Part shown: piece by piece, positions 1 to 13,744 of the stretch
How the letters are laid out: every line of letters starts with the position of its first letter
Position numbering within the stretch: position 1 is the first letter of the stretch
Assembly: GCF_000708205.1 (NCBI RefSeq)
Contig: NW_014575559.1
Span: 85,165 to 149,164, forward strand
Reading direction: 5' to 3'
Origin: Mixia osmundae IAM 14324
Lineage: Eukaryota > Basidiomycota > Mixiomycetes > Mixiales > Mixiaceae
Length of the DNA: 64,000 nt
Translations under genes and position numbers: made by a program
Notes under the pieces: model-generated
The model's database searches: none
Told to the model about the DNA's origin: nothing
What the model saw: only the letters and a program-made list of their open reading frames with translations

Positions 1-987
1 GTGGACCCAGCTGAGTCACAGCACAGGAGAAGCTGATGAAGAACTGCCGAAAGACAGAGACGGCTTCGAATGTAAGCAAGCGCAGGGCAGAGGGTGCTGC
101 TGTAAACATGCGATTGACCAGGCTTTGCTTGCTGACCGATAGCGATACGTTGATCGGTGCAAGTATCAACGAATACTCGAACGACATCAAGCTCAGCAAT
201 CCCACGATCCGCCACTGTCGAGCAGGTAAGATTGAGAGCACCTTTGAAAAGGGAGGCCCACATACGTAGAAGCTGCCCTGACTGCCTTTGGGACCTCCAA
301 AGGTGAAGACGAGCATCAATACAAGGAACATGATATAATAAACCAGAGACTGATTGACGTAGGCGAGTATGTAGTCCCTGTCGGTCGAGCAGCGATTGCC
401 ACAGCTTGCTATCAGGTCGCTGCCAAATCTGTCCCCTACTTGTCAGCTGCCGCGATTTGCATCGTCCGCGTAGCCTACCGAGTGTAGGCCCTGCGTTGCT
501 TTTCGGATGCGAGGACTTCATACGCCCCTCGCATGCGCAAAAATAGTGCATCCCGAGCGGCTTGGTCTTCGGGCCCGGCAGATGCCTGGCTCTTGTCGGG
601 ATGATAGACTCGAGCGAGTCGCCGCCATTTGACTCTGAGCTCGTTCTCATCAAATTCGGCCTTTTCCCACGGACGGGCAACGCCAAGATCGCTATAAAAA
701 TTGCCTGTGAGGAGCGTCTTGCGATAGGCTTGAACGACCGTATAGAGCAGATAGCCGCCGATGACGACGCCTGCCGCAATCTTGTAATGCAGCTCTGCAC
801 GCTTCTGCTTGATTGCAACGGACTCGACCGAGTCTGTGCGCTGTATGATCGGTCGCGCCGACGGTTGGACTCTGTAGAAGACAGCGAGCAGGATGCGGGT
901 CGCTAACGAGGGCAGGAATTGCCATGAGAGGATGATCACGAGTGGCATGAGCCATGTCGACGCGGCAGAAGAGCCGAAGCCAGACAT
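1..987 (-). CDS. Membrane-anchored J-domain (DnaJ) co-chaperone, 3' end outside window
   Basis: Likely an ER-membrane J protein that stimulates an Hsp70 partner. The ATG is at 987. About residues 12-38 and 69-86 are hydrophobic, and a J domain covers about 97-170 with the catalytic HPD triad in YHPDK at 129-131. Exon 1 ends near 476 and a short intron (about 434-475) rejoins the frame at the sequence RFGSD. The next exon carries further membrane segments, starting with VYYIMFLVLMLVFTFGG, and runs off the window at base 1, so the C-terminus is missing. The order TM-TM-J-TM recalls Sec63, but the RFG-D...C...DY block after the J domain is what I know from a separate fungal family of membrane J proteins. 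The nearest upstream gene is the PKA gene, about 1.07 kb away and divergent. The exact family and the Hsp70 partner are inference. Confidence 0.85.
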
Positions 988-2059
988 TCTGTATCGCTAG
1001 AGCGTCAGCAGGTTCTCTGTGTACTCCGAGGGAGGGCAAAGGATGTTCAGTGATGAGAGCTGTTGTCATTCGAGCTCGCCCGTCGCGTGATGCTTCCTCC
1101 CGCGCGTCTACGAGCAGCAGCGCGATCATGGACCTCTCACGATGCGTGTGAGGCTTGCCCGGGCGATCGACGACTGGATCCGGCACGTAAAGGTAGATGT
1201 GTCGCCTCAAGCCGTTGCCAATGACTTCTCGAGGGTCTTCAGAGAGCCAGGCCTATGATATGAGGCTGTCCCCGCACGTAGCGACTCCTGAGCATGCTCG
1301 CGGAGTTGCTACGGAGAGCGAGAGCATGGGTATGGTGTGCAAAGTAGACGTGGCATTCCGGCTACGTGTAGGTGGACAAACGAGCTGAATTGGCTTTGTC
1401 ACTTGCCGCGCTGATCCAGTCGTCGCTTGTCCGACTCGGTAGCGACGACAAAGCACATCTCGCTGCCGAAGAAGCGTGCGAGAGAGCCGGCATGATCCGC
1501 TGACAGACGTAGGGCATGGTATCGGGCTGAAGCAACACGCCTGCTCGTGACGATCCTCTGCAGGCAGCAGAGCTCGTCGAACCTTTTACTTGTACGATGC
1601 TCATCCGGTAGAGGAGTGCGTGCTCGAGCGGGACATGGAAACCTACCTGACCTGGCTCCCCACAGAGACTCGCGCGCAAGCCTCGAGTTTCGAGGAGCTG
1701 CTGCTGATCGGATTTTGCCCGCTGCCGATCCGAATAAATTCGCGTCGAGTTTAAGGAGAGGAGGCGCTCAGCTGGCCTGGAACCGGTCAGATTGGCTTTG
1801 TCCAGGCACGGACACGCATGAGGAGGTGACAGGCTCGCTTGTGCCGCGCTCAAGTCAGAACAAGAGCAGAGAGCGAACTGCTACGTCTGCGTGCACGGAC
1901 AAGGGGGACAGGCAGCAAGACCACGTCTATCGGTAGCTGTCCAGCATAGATTGTACATCGCCTGGCTGCTCATCCGTCTACGCGGACACTCGCTAGACTC
2001 GTGCTGACACCCGTCAGCTGCCTTCGCTCATACACGCTGCCCGAGCAGTCCCACGCTTG
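988..2059. other. 1.07-kb intergenic region between divergent J-protein and PKA genes
   Basis: No supported gene. Open stretches of 100-165 codons exist on both strands (for example minus 1362-1853), but they lack recognisable motifs and look like chance openings in GC-rich DNA. The region presumably holds both promoters and a long PKA leader. I see no repeat, tRNA or mobile element. Confidence 0.5.
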
Positions 2060-4490
<2,431 letters not shown>

Positions 4491-4613
4491 TGAATCGCCT
4501 CGGGCGAACACATGCAAAGAAAGACTGCAGCCTTTTGTATCATTATCATGGGAGCGCGCGAATGCAGACTGTCTGTATGGTCCCTAACGTGCAATTCGTG
4601 GATTCCAACTTAT

Positions 4614-5273
4614 CTATAGATGAGCAAGGACGGCTTCTTTCGAAGACACGTTGACATCACTGGGCGAATCTTCGACGCCAATGTAGGCGACTTTGAGGTC
4701 ATCGATGATCATTGCAAACCGCGCCGAGCGGACACCGAAACCGACGGCAGACACTGCAAGCGACGTCAGCACTGTACAAGATACTACGCGGGGGATCGTA
4801 CGGTCTACGGTGAGACCGGCTTCTTTGAGCCAAGTCAGACCGGAATCGCTCAGCATGAGCACATTGTCGCCGACTTGGTGAACCTGGTGCGCCGTCAGTA
4901 TGCCTATCGTCATCACTCATATTACACACACGTACCGATCCCCAAGCTGATTGAACGAACATGTCATTGGTGGCTAAGCAGGCAATAGTGTCTACACCTT
5001 TGCCTTTAAGCTCGGATGCACCGGATACAAAGGCTGGCAGATGGCGCTCGGAGCAGCCTTTGGTGAAAGCACCGGGCACGCCAAACAAGACGACCTTCTT
5101 ACCCTTCCACGAGCTCGTGGAGAGCTTGGAGGGGTTGCCGCAGACCTTGGGGTCGTCCGTGCCGGTATAGGGCACATAAGCGAATTCGCCGGATGGTCTG
5201 TAGCTGGCATGAGCGTGGACAGACTAGCGTGAGCGAGCACGGCTCACATCGTGTCTCCCTTGCTGATGGCCAT
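4614..5273 (-). CDS. AHP1: Peroxiredoxin, Prx5/Ahp1 type
   Basis: Thiol peroxidase reducing hydroperoxides, usually with thioredoxin as donor. Exons on the minus strand are 5248-5273, 4936-5203, 4802-4883 and 4614-4753. They total 516 nt and give 171 residues, normal for the family. The product begins MAISKGDTI and contains the peroxidatic-Cys signature [14 protein letters not shown], then [10 protein letters not shown] and a C-terminal FAMIIDDLK strand. The first coding exon is only 26 nt, and its join (ACG AT to C TAC) restores the usual GDTI start of this family. Location could be cytosolic or peroxisomal; the C-terminal AHL is not a clear PTS1 signal. Confidence 0.93.
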
Positions 5274-5467
5274 GATATGAATGTGCGTGCGTGGATGTGG
5301 AAGTAACGGCAAGTTGGGCGCTACCGAACAGCACGAGCCGCGGCAAGGAAATTCTTGACTCATCAGGATTACGTGTGCCTCTGATTGATTTGATCCATGA
5401 AGACAATTGACAGGATCAACCATCTAGCTATGCCTTGACATCGCTCAAAGGATTGCATTGAGCGCTA

Positions 5468-7593
5468 CTAGACGAATGGGTTGACATTAAGCGAGTCTTG
5501 TCTCGCGGGTGCTGTGACATGCTCAATCGCCGATGGTATCGGTGCATGCTTTCGAACATTAGGTGCCGGCGGGGCTGGTCTACGCTTGTGGAAGACAGGC
5601 TTCGTATTAACAGCAGAGCTGTGCGAGGACGGATCAGGCGAATGGGGCGCAGAACGACTGCGCTCTATCGAGCTACCGAGTATCTTTCGATGGTGATCTA
5701 ATGAGCTCGCCGGCCGATGGTGAGGTGCTCCCACTGGTTTGAGAAAGTGTGCTTCAGGAGACATCTCCTGGGGTGAATTGAGCCAGGGCGAGCCGCTCAC
5801 GCTGCTGGACTCGCTTGTCGCCGCGCCGATCGCTGTCAGACTGGTCGTGCTCGTACGTGAGCTGGTCGTGTTGAGCTCGAGCGACTGGAGTCCATTGACG
5901 AGCGAAGGCTGATCGTAAGGCTGTGCCTCGATCTCACGGGCAGACTCAGCAGGATAATCGCGCTTCATCGTGCCCCCGTTGACCGTCCTGCCTTCGAGAT
6001 CGAGACACCATTCGGCCTTGAGGTTGCGGTCGACGAGACGCTTCGTCGTTGCATTGACGTCACGTATGTTTGCATGGCAGACCAAAGAGAGCAAAGCCAC
6101 TCGTATCTCAGCTCGCTTGTATGGATAGCTGCGCAGTTGCGTGTTCGTCACGAGAGGGTATAAAACACGCAGATATGTATGTCGTAGCTGCGAACCTCTG
6201 AGCCACAGCGCAGACAGCGAGAACGAAACTGACACTCTCTTGATCGTCTGGCAGGTCGTAGAGCTCTCGTATAAACACGTCGACGAGGACGCAGAGATCG
6301 TTGGTATAGAAGTAGTCGTGTGTCCCTCGAGTGGTGAACAGAAGGTATAGGATCTTCAAAATCAGTAGCGCGACACACAAGCTCTCGCTCGAGTGGTCTA
6401 AGCTTCATAAGCTCTCTGGTGGTATATGATGTGTCAGACTCACCTAGTCTGTTCAGAATGAAAATGAGATTTTCTCCAAAAGTCTTGCTGCTGCCAAGCT
6501 GTCGCCGCATGATGCGAAGCACGAGATTTGCATCTGCATCGAGGCTGGTCTCCTTCTTGCTGCGCTTGGCATCGCCGTTCGGCTTGCTGGCAGCGAGTGC
6601 GACCATGTATTGTTCATTGAGCGCAATCTGACGGACTTGAGCGCAGACCTGTGATAATGGGCTTGCAACCTACGATGAGCCGAATGAGGGTATAGCTTAG
6701 GGTTTCGCCGTAGTTGCGTGTCGACTCGATGAGCTGGAAAACACCCTTGATGAATGACTCGTCGAATATACCTGTGCATTCATGAGCACGCGACTTCGAA
6801 TGGCAGCGCTCGACATACCGAGCTCGATGATGGAAAGCTTGTGGACGCGACAGGCCTCGTAAAGCAGCCCGGCAGCTTCGATGCAGATCTTGTCATTTGC
6901 AGAGCGATCACGTTCGTCAGGCGATGTCGCGCCTTTTGCATCCGGATAAGCATCGTCGACGTAGGCGTGTCCGTAGCGCAAGAGTATATCGCAGAGATTG
7001 GTGGTCAGTGGCGTGTTGGGTCCAATCTGCTGAGTTGGGCGCGAGGGATTCGAGGGTGGATACCTCGCCTGGTGAACCATGCGGTAGATGTGAGGAGCTT
7101 GAGCTGCTAGGAGATGCAGAGATACGAGCGCTATGTGTAGCCCCGTCGCTGACCGGGTCTGGAATCTCGCTCCGATCAGCTTCGGGTGGACTTGACTTGA
7201 GGAGACTGCCTACTTTGATGACAAAGTCGATGAGACCATCTACCACACGATCTCGATGACCCTGTACCAGCGAGGAATCCGCCAGTACGTCTGCAGCCCG
7301 CTCGAGGGACTCGTCAGACTGAAGATAGTCATCTGTCGGTCTGCCCGTCAGCGCAATGCGGCGCGTCGCAGCGGCCAGACTGACGGTAGTAATGACTGCA
7401 GAACGAGAGGTAATGCCGCAGCGCATAGTCTAGCTCGCCCAGGTGAGTGTCGCGGGGCACGGTGAGCATATCCTCGAGCTCTGTCGGCGGCATCATTTGT
7501 GTCAGAACCTTTGAACGGGCTGCTCGGCAGTCGAGGCGCACCCGAATAGAATTGCTCGGCCGTGTCGAGGAAGTACGTCGCTCCAAACTCCAT
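5468..7593 (-). CDS. LDB17: Ldb17/SPIN90-family actin regulator
   Basis: Likely an endocytic actin-patch factor; the SPIN90/Ldb17 family binds Arp2/3 and SH3 proteins. The ATG at 7593 starts [12 protein letters not shown] first exon of 52 nt (7542-7593) splices to 7480 to give AEQFYSELEDML. The family's leucine-rich domain is recognisable from RLGETL-type segments, [39 protein letters not shown] and [13 protein letters not shown], spread over exons between about 6000 and 7000. The last exon (about 5468-6230) is Ser-rich with a Pro-rich SH3-ligand-like motif, [13 protein letters not shown], near the C-terminus. Several introns of about 45-70 nt interrupt the middle, and I have not fixed every boundary there. 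It is divergent from MSP1, with 254 bp between start codons. Confidence 0.85.
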
Positions 7594-7847
7594 GGCTGGC
7601 TTGTTGTCTGGCTTGTCGCGGGCACAGAACGGCTCTCAGACTGCCAACATGGCCGTCATGTCTTCCTGTCCCAGGCGGGCTCAAAGGCGGCCCTGGATGA
7701 TGCTGAATGTACCGAGCAGCTTGTGCCTGATCAAGGATGATGCCGGCTCGTCTGTCTGAGGGGGCTATGCAGCGACAAAGCTTGGCTTAGCTGACGGTCT
7801 TGTCACCGCGCCGAAGAACGATCACACCGCTCACACTTGACGACGAT

Positions 7848-9322
7848 ATGGCGTACGTTTGGCTCGAAGCATCAAGAGCTCGTTGGCTGACGATCGATCG
7901 CTCAGTAGCGCTCGACCGGTAGGCTTCCTGGGGGCGGCAGACTGGCTGCGCAGCTCGGTCAAGCTCGTCAAATCGAAAGCCGTCGTCGACTTTACGGTGT
8001 TCCTGTTCAGCCAGGCGAGTCCTCGATCTCTGCTCAGCTCGCACTCGTCATGGGCTGACACGGCTTCCTTGCAGGTGCTACTCTTCTACGGCGCAAAGTA
8101 TGTCTTCACGAGGATGCTCGACCCTCAGGCGGCAAGGAAACGGGCGGCGAGTTCAAAGTCGAGCAAGACGCTCAAGCTCATGGGCAAACGGGACCTCGAC
8201 CTGAGCGAGCATGAGATGATGATAGCTGCCGAGGTCATCTACCCTGAAGATATCAAGACCGGTTTCTCAGACGTCGGCGGCCTAGAACTCATCGTCGACG
8301 AGCTGAGAGAGGCGGTCATCTATCCGCTCATGAACCCCATGGCATTCCAGTCCACCTCCGATCTCTTCTCTGCTCCCAAGGGCGTTCTACTGCATGGGCC
8401 ACCCGGTTGTGGCAAGACTATGCTCGCCAAGGCGCTCGCCAAGGAGTCGGGCGCGACTTTCATCAACATCAAAGTCTCGACCCTGCTCGACAAGTGGCTC
8501 GGAGAGAGCAACAAGCTCGTCGCCGCACTCTTTTCGCTCGCCCACAAAGTACAGCCCAGCATCATTTTCATCGACGAAATCGACAGCTTCTTGCGCGAGA
8601 GGAGCAGGAACGATCACGAGCAATCTGGCATGATGAAGGCAGAATTTATGAGGTTAGCAGTCCTGTCTGGAGCGCATAGACTGCGCTCAATACAGGAGCA
8701 CGATACAGCTCGTGGGACGGCCTGACCACTGGCAAAGAGCGTATCATTGTCCTCGGCGCAACCAACAGACCCAATGACATTGACGCTGCCATTCTCCGGC
8801 GAATGCCAAAGCGCTTTGCGGTGCGGCTACCGGACGCCAAATCTCGCAGGAGTATACTCAATCTGGTGGGATTGCTCATGCTGCTTACTCAGCAGTCGCT
8901 GAGTAGACGGACTGCTCGCCACAGATTCTCAAGGACATCCCACTCGAGCGAAATTTCAATTGGGACAGCTTGATACGACTCACAGTAAGCGCGCCCATCC
9001 ATGTCACGCGAATCTACTGACATTTCAGCAGGATGGCATGTCAGGCAGTGGTCTGAAAGAAATGTGCCGAAATGCCGTCATGGTGCCCGTGCGTGAGGAG
9101 CTCCGACGGAATGGCCGGACAGCTCCTCCCAAATCATCAGACGCTGTTGATCCTCCAGAGCTCAAGGTGAGTCTTGCTTGCTCATGGTATATGCGCATGC
9201 GCTCATCATTCAGCTTCATACAGAAGTTTGATATCCGCCCCGTGCGGACGAGTGATTTCTTCATCAATGGGAGGATTGCTTCGATTGGTAACGATGTACC
9301 CACTCAGGACGGACTAGATTGA
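7848..9322 (+). CDS. MSP1: Msp1/ATAD1 AAA ATPase, outer-membrane protein extractase
   Basis: Hexameric AAA+ ATPase of the mitochondrial outer membrane and peroxisome that extracts mislocalised tail-anchored proteins. I place the ATG at 7848. The first coding exon is just ATGGC (7848-7852), followed by a gtacgt donor and an intron to 7905, giving [12 protein letters not shown] 60-nt GC-AG segment (8015-8074) is probably also an intron: removing it produces a continuous hydrophobic N-terminal segment, [19 protein letters not shown]. Next come DVGG, Walker [11 protein letters not shown], Walker [15 protein letters not shown], the sensor [10 protein letters not shown] and the arginine-finger region LRRMPKRF. 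Further introns lie at 8653-8708, about 8877-8935, about 8984-9029 and about 9166-9225. It converges on phosphoglucomutase, with stops 53 bp apart. Confidence 0.92.
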
Positions 9323-9375
9323 CAGCATCATTTGCATTCTCGTAGACGCTTTCTCTTTCCTATGACGTTCCGTGT

Positions 9376-11317
9376 TCACTGTCATGCGAGTCAGCGAACG
9401 GCACGAAAGATGCAGCCAGGGGCTCACTGTGATGACAGTGGGCTTGTCGCGACCGGTGATCTCGGCCAGCTGACTGAGCGAGAGCGCGACTTCGATGAGT
9501 GGCTTGAGTCCTTCCTGCGTATCGCCCGCATATTCGCTACTGTCCTTGGAGTACTTCTCCACGTAGAGTCTGATCGTCGCGCCGGAGCTGCCCGTGCCGC
9601 TCAATCGGAAGACAACGCGAGAGCCGTCCGAGAAGCGAACGTAGAGACCTTGGTTCTTCGAGACTGAGCCATCGATTGGGTCAGTGTAGGCAAAATTGTC
9701 GGCTTCCTTCACTTTGAAGGTCGTGGAGGAGCTTGTCGCTTTGAGATCAGAACCGATGAACTCGCCAGCGGCAAACTTCTTTTCAAGTTCCGACATAACT
9801 TTGTTAGCCGCGTCAGAGTCGACTTCTTCGTAATCGTAGCGTGAGAAAAAGGTGCGGCCGTACTTTGTGTAATGATCTTGCAAAATGCCTTGAATGCCGT
9901 TTCGAATGCCCTGCTTCGATGCAGCGGCAAGGATACTCAGCCAGGCGACGACGGCCCACAGGCCATCCTTCTCTCGGATGTGGTCCGAGCCTGTGCCAAA
10001 GGATTCCTCACCGCAGATCGACAGCCTGCCGGCATCCATCAGATTGCCAAAGAACTTCCAGCCTGGGAGCGTTGACGGTCATCAGCCCGGTGAGCAGACC
10101 GGACACAAATGAGACGAACCTGTAGGGACCTCAAAGACTTCGAACTTTTTCGCTCTGGCCACGAGATCGATCGCGCCAGAGGTCGGCATGCTTCTCGCGA
10201 GACCTTTGACGCCGCCCTTGGCAAAGTAGGGAATCGATTCTGCCCAGTCCGCAATGATAGCGACCGAGTCAGAGGGTGTAACGAAAGCACTCTTGCCGTA
10301 GATCATGTTCCTGTCACCATCGCCATCGCTCGCCGCGCCAAATTGGATATTCTCGGCGTCTACTTTGTGGACGAGGTCGTGCGCATAGGTCAAATTGGGA
10401 TCGGGATGGCCGCCACCAAAGTCTGGTAGGGGCACGCAGTTCTGGATTGTCTTTTCGCTCAATCCCAGCTCGTCGATGAAGATTGCGCGGCCGTATGGGC
10501 CTGTGACGCCGTGCATGCCATCGAAGAGGACAGAGACGCCCTGGTCAGATTGAAGGAAAGACTTGATGGTCGAGAAGTCAAAGATGGATTTGAGCAAGAG
10601 GACATAGTCTTTGACTGAATCCACAATCTCGACGGTGAGTGAGCCTGCCTTTTGCTCTCCGATGGTGGAAAGGTCAATCTAGTTTGCACGTGGAGTTTAA
10701 GCGCGCGCGCCTCCGCTAAAACCTAGGGCTTACCTTGGGCACTTCTGCGAGCTTATAAGACTTGATGGTCTTTGTGATGTCGTAGATCTTGTTGGTCACT
10801 GCTTCCGGTGCAGGCCCGCCGTTGTCCATGTTGTACTTGATGCCAAAATCTCCCTTTGGACCTCCAGCATTGTGTGAGGCAGTGAGCAGGATACCGCCAG
10901 TCGCTTTCCGTTTCCTGATGAGATGTGAGGCTGCGGGAGTGGAGAGGATACCGTTTTGACCGATGATGAGCTTCGAGACGCCATTGCCGGCACTCAAGCT
11001 GACAATTTTTTGAATTGCCTCTGGACCAAAGTAGCGCCCATCGCCTCCCACGACGAGCGTGCTGCCTTTGACGCCCGGTTCGGGGATGGCAGACAAGATG
11101 GCCTGCACAAAGTTCTCTGTGTAGTGCTACACGCTGACCCATGAGCTCAGTAGACGTATCTTAGAAGAGTTGCGCACTTCTTGTTGAAACACTGTCACTC
11201 TATCAACGTGGGCAGGCATCAGCTCCTTCGCCCGGGCAACGGGCCGACGTACTTCTTGCGCAGACCGCTCGTGCCTGGTTTCTGGCCATCGTACACCTTT
11301 GTCTGAACTTCTGACAT
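9376..11317 (-). CDS. PGM: Phosphoglucomutase
   Basis: Interconverts glucose-1-phosphate and glucose-6-phosphate in the cytosol, linking glycolysis to glycogen, trehalose and cell-wall precursors. The ATG at 11317 gives [18 protein letters not shown], typical of fungal PGM. Two short introns precede the exon with VVGGDGRYF and the phosphoserine loop TASHN. Later motifs are the Mg-binding DGDGDRN, the sugar-binding loop [11 protein letters not shown] and the phosphate-binding [13 protein letters not shown]. The C-terminus PTVIT is followed by an intron (gtgagc...gacag) that separates the last sense codon from the TGA at 9376-9378; reading through instead would add an unrelated tail. Length fits the roughly 560-residue family. 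Confidence 0.95.
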
Positions 11318-11528
11318 CCTGACGAGAGCTGACTGAACGGCGGTGGCGAGCTCAAGATGAAGGCCAAAGAGCCGCTCGAAGGCGACACGCGCGCGACTGT
11401 CGACTGTCGCGGTAAGCATTGCCACCGGGCCCCGGCTACTTCGATAGCGTCTGCCGGGACTCACAGAGGCTTCGCCGTGCGACCTCAGCTTACTCCATCG
11501 GTGACCATTGGTCGCTAACGCAGCGACG

Positions 11529-12353
11529 ATGGCAAAAGTCCAGTTCCTCTACGACTGCGTCTCGCCATGGTCCTACATTGGCTTGGTGCTCTTGCGTCGA
11601 TACGAGCGCTTATGGCAGCTCCAGGTCGACTACCGGCCAGTCTATCTAGGCGGCGTCATGGTGGCCGCAGGCAACAAGCCGCCCATCACCGTCATCAATA
11701 AGGGTATCCACATGGCTCACGAGCTCTCTATCATTCCTGGCTATGTCGGCCTGCAGCTCCAGATGCCAAACGAGTTCCCCATCAACACGATCCACGTCGC
11801 GCGTTTGTTGCGGGTCATCAAAGACCGCAAACCTCAAGCACTCTTGCCCGCAACCGACCGCTTCTTCGTCTGTCAAGGCCGCTCAAGACGAGTCTCGCGC
11901 TGACAGACATGTTCAGGAATGCATCTTCGATGGCAAAGGCAGAGAGATGGAGGTCACCAAAGCGCAAAATCTGCCACGACTGCTCAGTGGCATCGACGGA
12001 CTAGATGAGGAAGCTCTCAAGCCGCTCATGGAAGAGGCCGCCAGTGCAGAGAACAAGCTACGACTCAAGGTGTGCTCGAGATCTTTGTCCTGTCGTCATG
12101 CGCTCACACTGCTTCGTGGCAGGATGAAGCCACAGAAGCCGTCGAGGAGAATGGGTAGGCTCGTGCGCGGCTGCGCGACTCTAGGCTGACAGGTGATCAC
12201 AGCGCATTCGGATGTCCTTGGTTTACGATCGAGCGCGATGACGGAGAGAAGCGCAATTTTTTCGGCAGCGACAGGTTCGAGATCATCGCTCACTGGCTCG
12301 GCAAAGAATACAGAGGACCTTTTCCTGAAGGACGACCAGATGCAAGATTATGA
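11529..12353 (+). CDS. Kappa-class glutathione transferase / 2-hydroxychromene-2-carboxylate isomerase family
   Basis: DsbA-fold enzyme using glutathione; in fungi usually annotated GST kappa. The first ATG is at 11529 (the in-frame codon at 11508 is TTG). The product begins MAKVQFLYDCVSPWSYIG, which places the catalytic Ser in the conserved SPWS motif. Intron 1 lies near 11872-11917 (gtctgt...ttcag) and two more follow near 12070-12120 and 12155-12200. The C-terminal exon carries FGCPWFTIERD and FFGSDRFEIIAHWLG, diagnostic of the family's substrate-binding face, and ends TGA at 12351-12353. Start codons of this gene and PGM lie 211 bp apart. Whether the protein is mitochondrial or peroxisomal cannot be read from its N-terminus. 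Confidence 0.9.
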
Positions 12354-12423
12354 TCTGTCCGCTGATCACGCTGTTATCGCGGTCCGACGGCATCGCGCAC
12401 GAATGCATCACTGTACATTCTTA

Positions 12424-13572
12424 TCACCTCTTGCCCGTCGTAGCCTGTCCGAGACCAGATGCATGCTCTGTCGCAGTCTGGATACACCGTGCGATCGTTG
12501 ACCGTACGCGACCGTCTTCGAGCGTGAGTAAGCCGGCGATCGTACACCCACCGGGCGCTGCTCCAGTGTATCAATATGACTCAGACACCATGCCAGATGA
12601 CGTACTGGTGACAGAATCTTTGATGGCTGCAGGATGTGCGCCGCTTTTGAGGACCATTCTAGCTGCACCTTGCATAGCTACCATACGAGTCAGCCTATTC
12701 CCCCAGATCAAGTATGCAACTCACTCTGAGCAGCAAGCTCGAGCGCTTCTGATCTCGGCAAGCCCATCATGACGCCCCCATCGGCCATGGCTTCGAGCAT
12801 GAGGCACGCAAAAGCGGGTCCTGAGCCAGACAGAGCAGTGCAAGCATCAAAGTACTTCTCGTCCAAGAAACGCACTCTGCCTATCGGCGTGAAGAGCGAG
12901 CTAAGTATGGCGCGATCCAAGCGTGCGTTCGGCCCTGTGGGGACGTTGGATATGACCGTCATGCCCTCTCTGATCTTGCAGGGCGTGTTAGGCATAGCAC
13001 GAATAACGCGCGTGTCGCTCGGTAACCAAGAATGCAGCTGCTCCAATCGTGTGCCGGCCAAGATGGAGATGACGAGCTTGCCTGCCAGTGCTTCGCTCAT
13101 GCCGGGCACTTGCAAAATGGACTGAGCCATCTGTGGCTTGCAACTACCACTTGCGCCAGTGAGCTCGCGTACATTCTGGCCAAGCGCACTGCAACTGACC
13201 AGAGTAGTATCACGTCACTTCGAGAGACGGGTCCCACATTGTCGCCAGCGACAACATCGACATGCAACTCTGAGTTCTTGACAGTCTCTCTCCACACCTT
13301 GTTGAGTCTCTTGATCGATTCCTCCCTGTTCACTGTGGTCACAAAGTTGGCAGGCGACGAGTCTGCTTGGGGATCAAGGATTGCGCTCGAGTCGGGCGTC
13401 TCTGCAGCCCCGTTTCTCGAGGATGACTCGACTGAAGGATGCGCGAGCGAGTCTAGCACGCCTGACAAGATGGCGACGCCCATGGTGCCGCATCCTACCG
13501 CGAGGAGTCAGCAAGCGCTGGCAGAAGATTTGCAGACTTGCCTACGACGCAGAGATTATAGCCGTTGGCCAT
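12424..13572 (-). CDS. PRO3: Pyrroline-5-carboxylate reductase
   Basis: Last step of proline biosynthesis: reduces pyrroline-5-carboxylate with NAD(P)H. The ATG at 13572 gives MANGYNLCVVGCGTMGVAIL, the Rossmann nucleotide loop. That loop is assembled by a 47-nt intron (13495-13541) with a GC donor (gcaagt), since no GT donor keeps the frame. A variable Ser-rich insert precedes FVTTVNREES and VVAGDN. Further exons hold KPQMAQSIL, RAMPNTPCKIREG and the catalytic helix TALSGSGPAF. Two small introns near 12670-12720 and 12550-12600 lead to the C-terminal PGGCTIAGLLTLEDG, ending at TGA 12424-12426. It converges with the GST gene, with stops 70 bp apart. Confidence 0.94.
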
Positions 13573-13744
13573 CTCAGCTCGTGGCGGACGGTGGTGCTCC
13601 AGCGTCTCTTCGACTGGCCAGCTGAGTTCAGTGTGGCACTGGCGCTGAGCTGACAATCGCGCTACCTTCGCATCTCCTGAAATCCGAAATCCGAGCCTCA
13701 CCAGGCCACACTTTCTCCGACAGCAAGGCTCGGCAGCCGTCGAC

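Noticed and set aside
692-1936. Several 100-170-codon open frames between the J-protein and PKA genes
   Set aside because: No motif, often non-ATG starts, and overlapping frames on both strands as expected by chance in GC-rich DNA.
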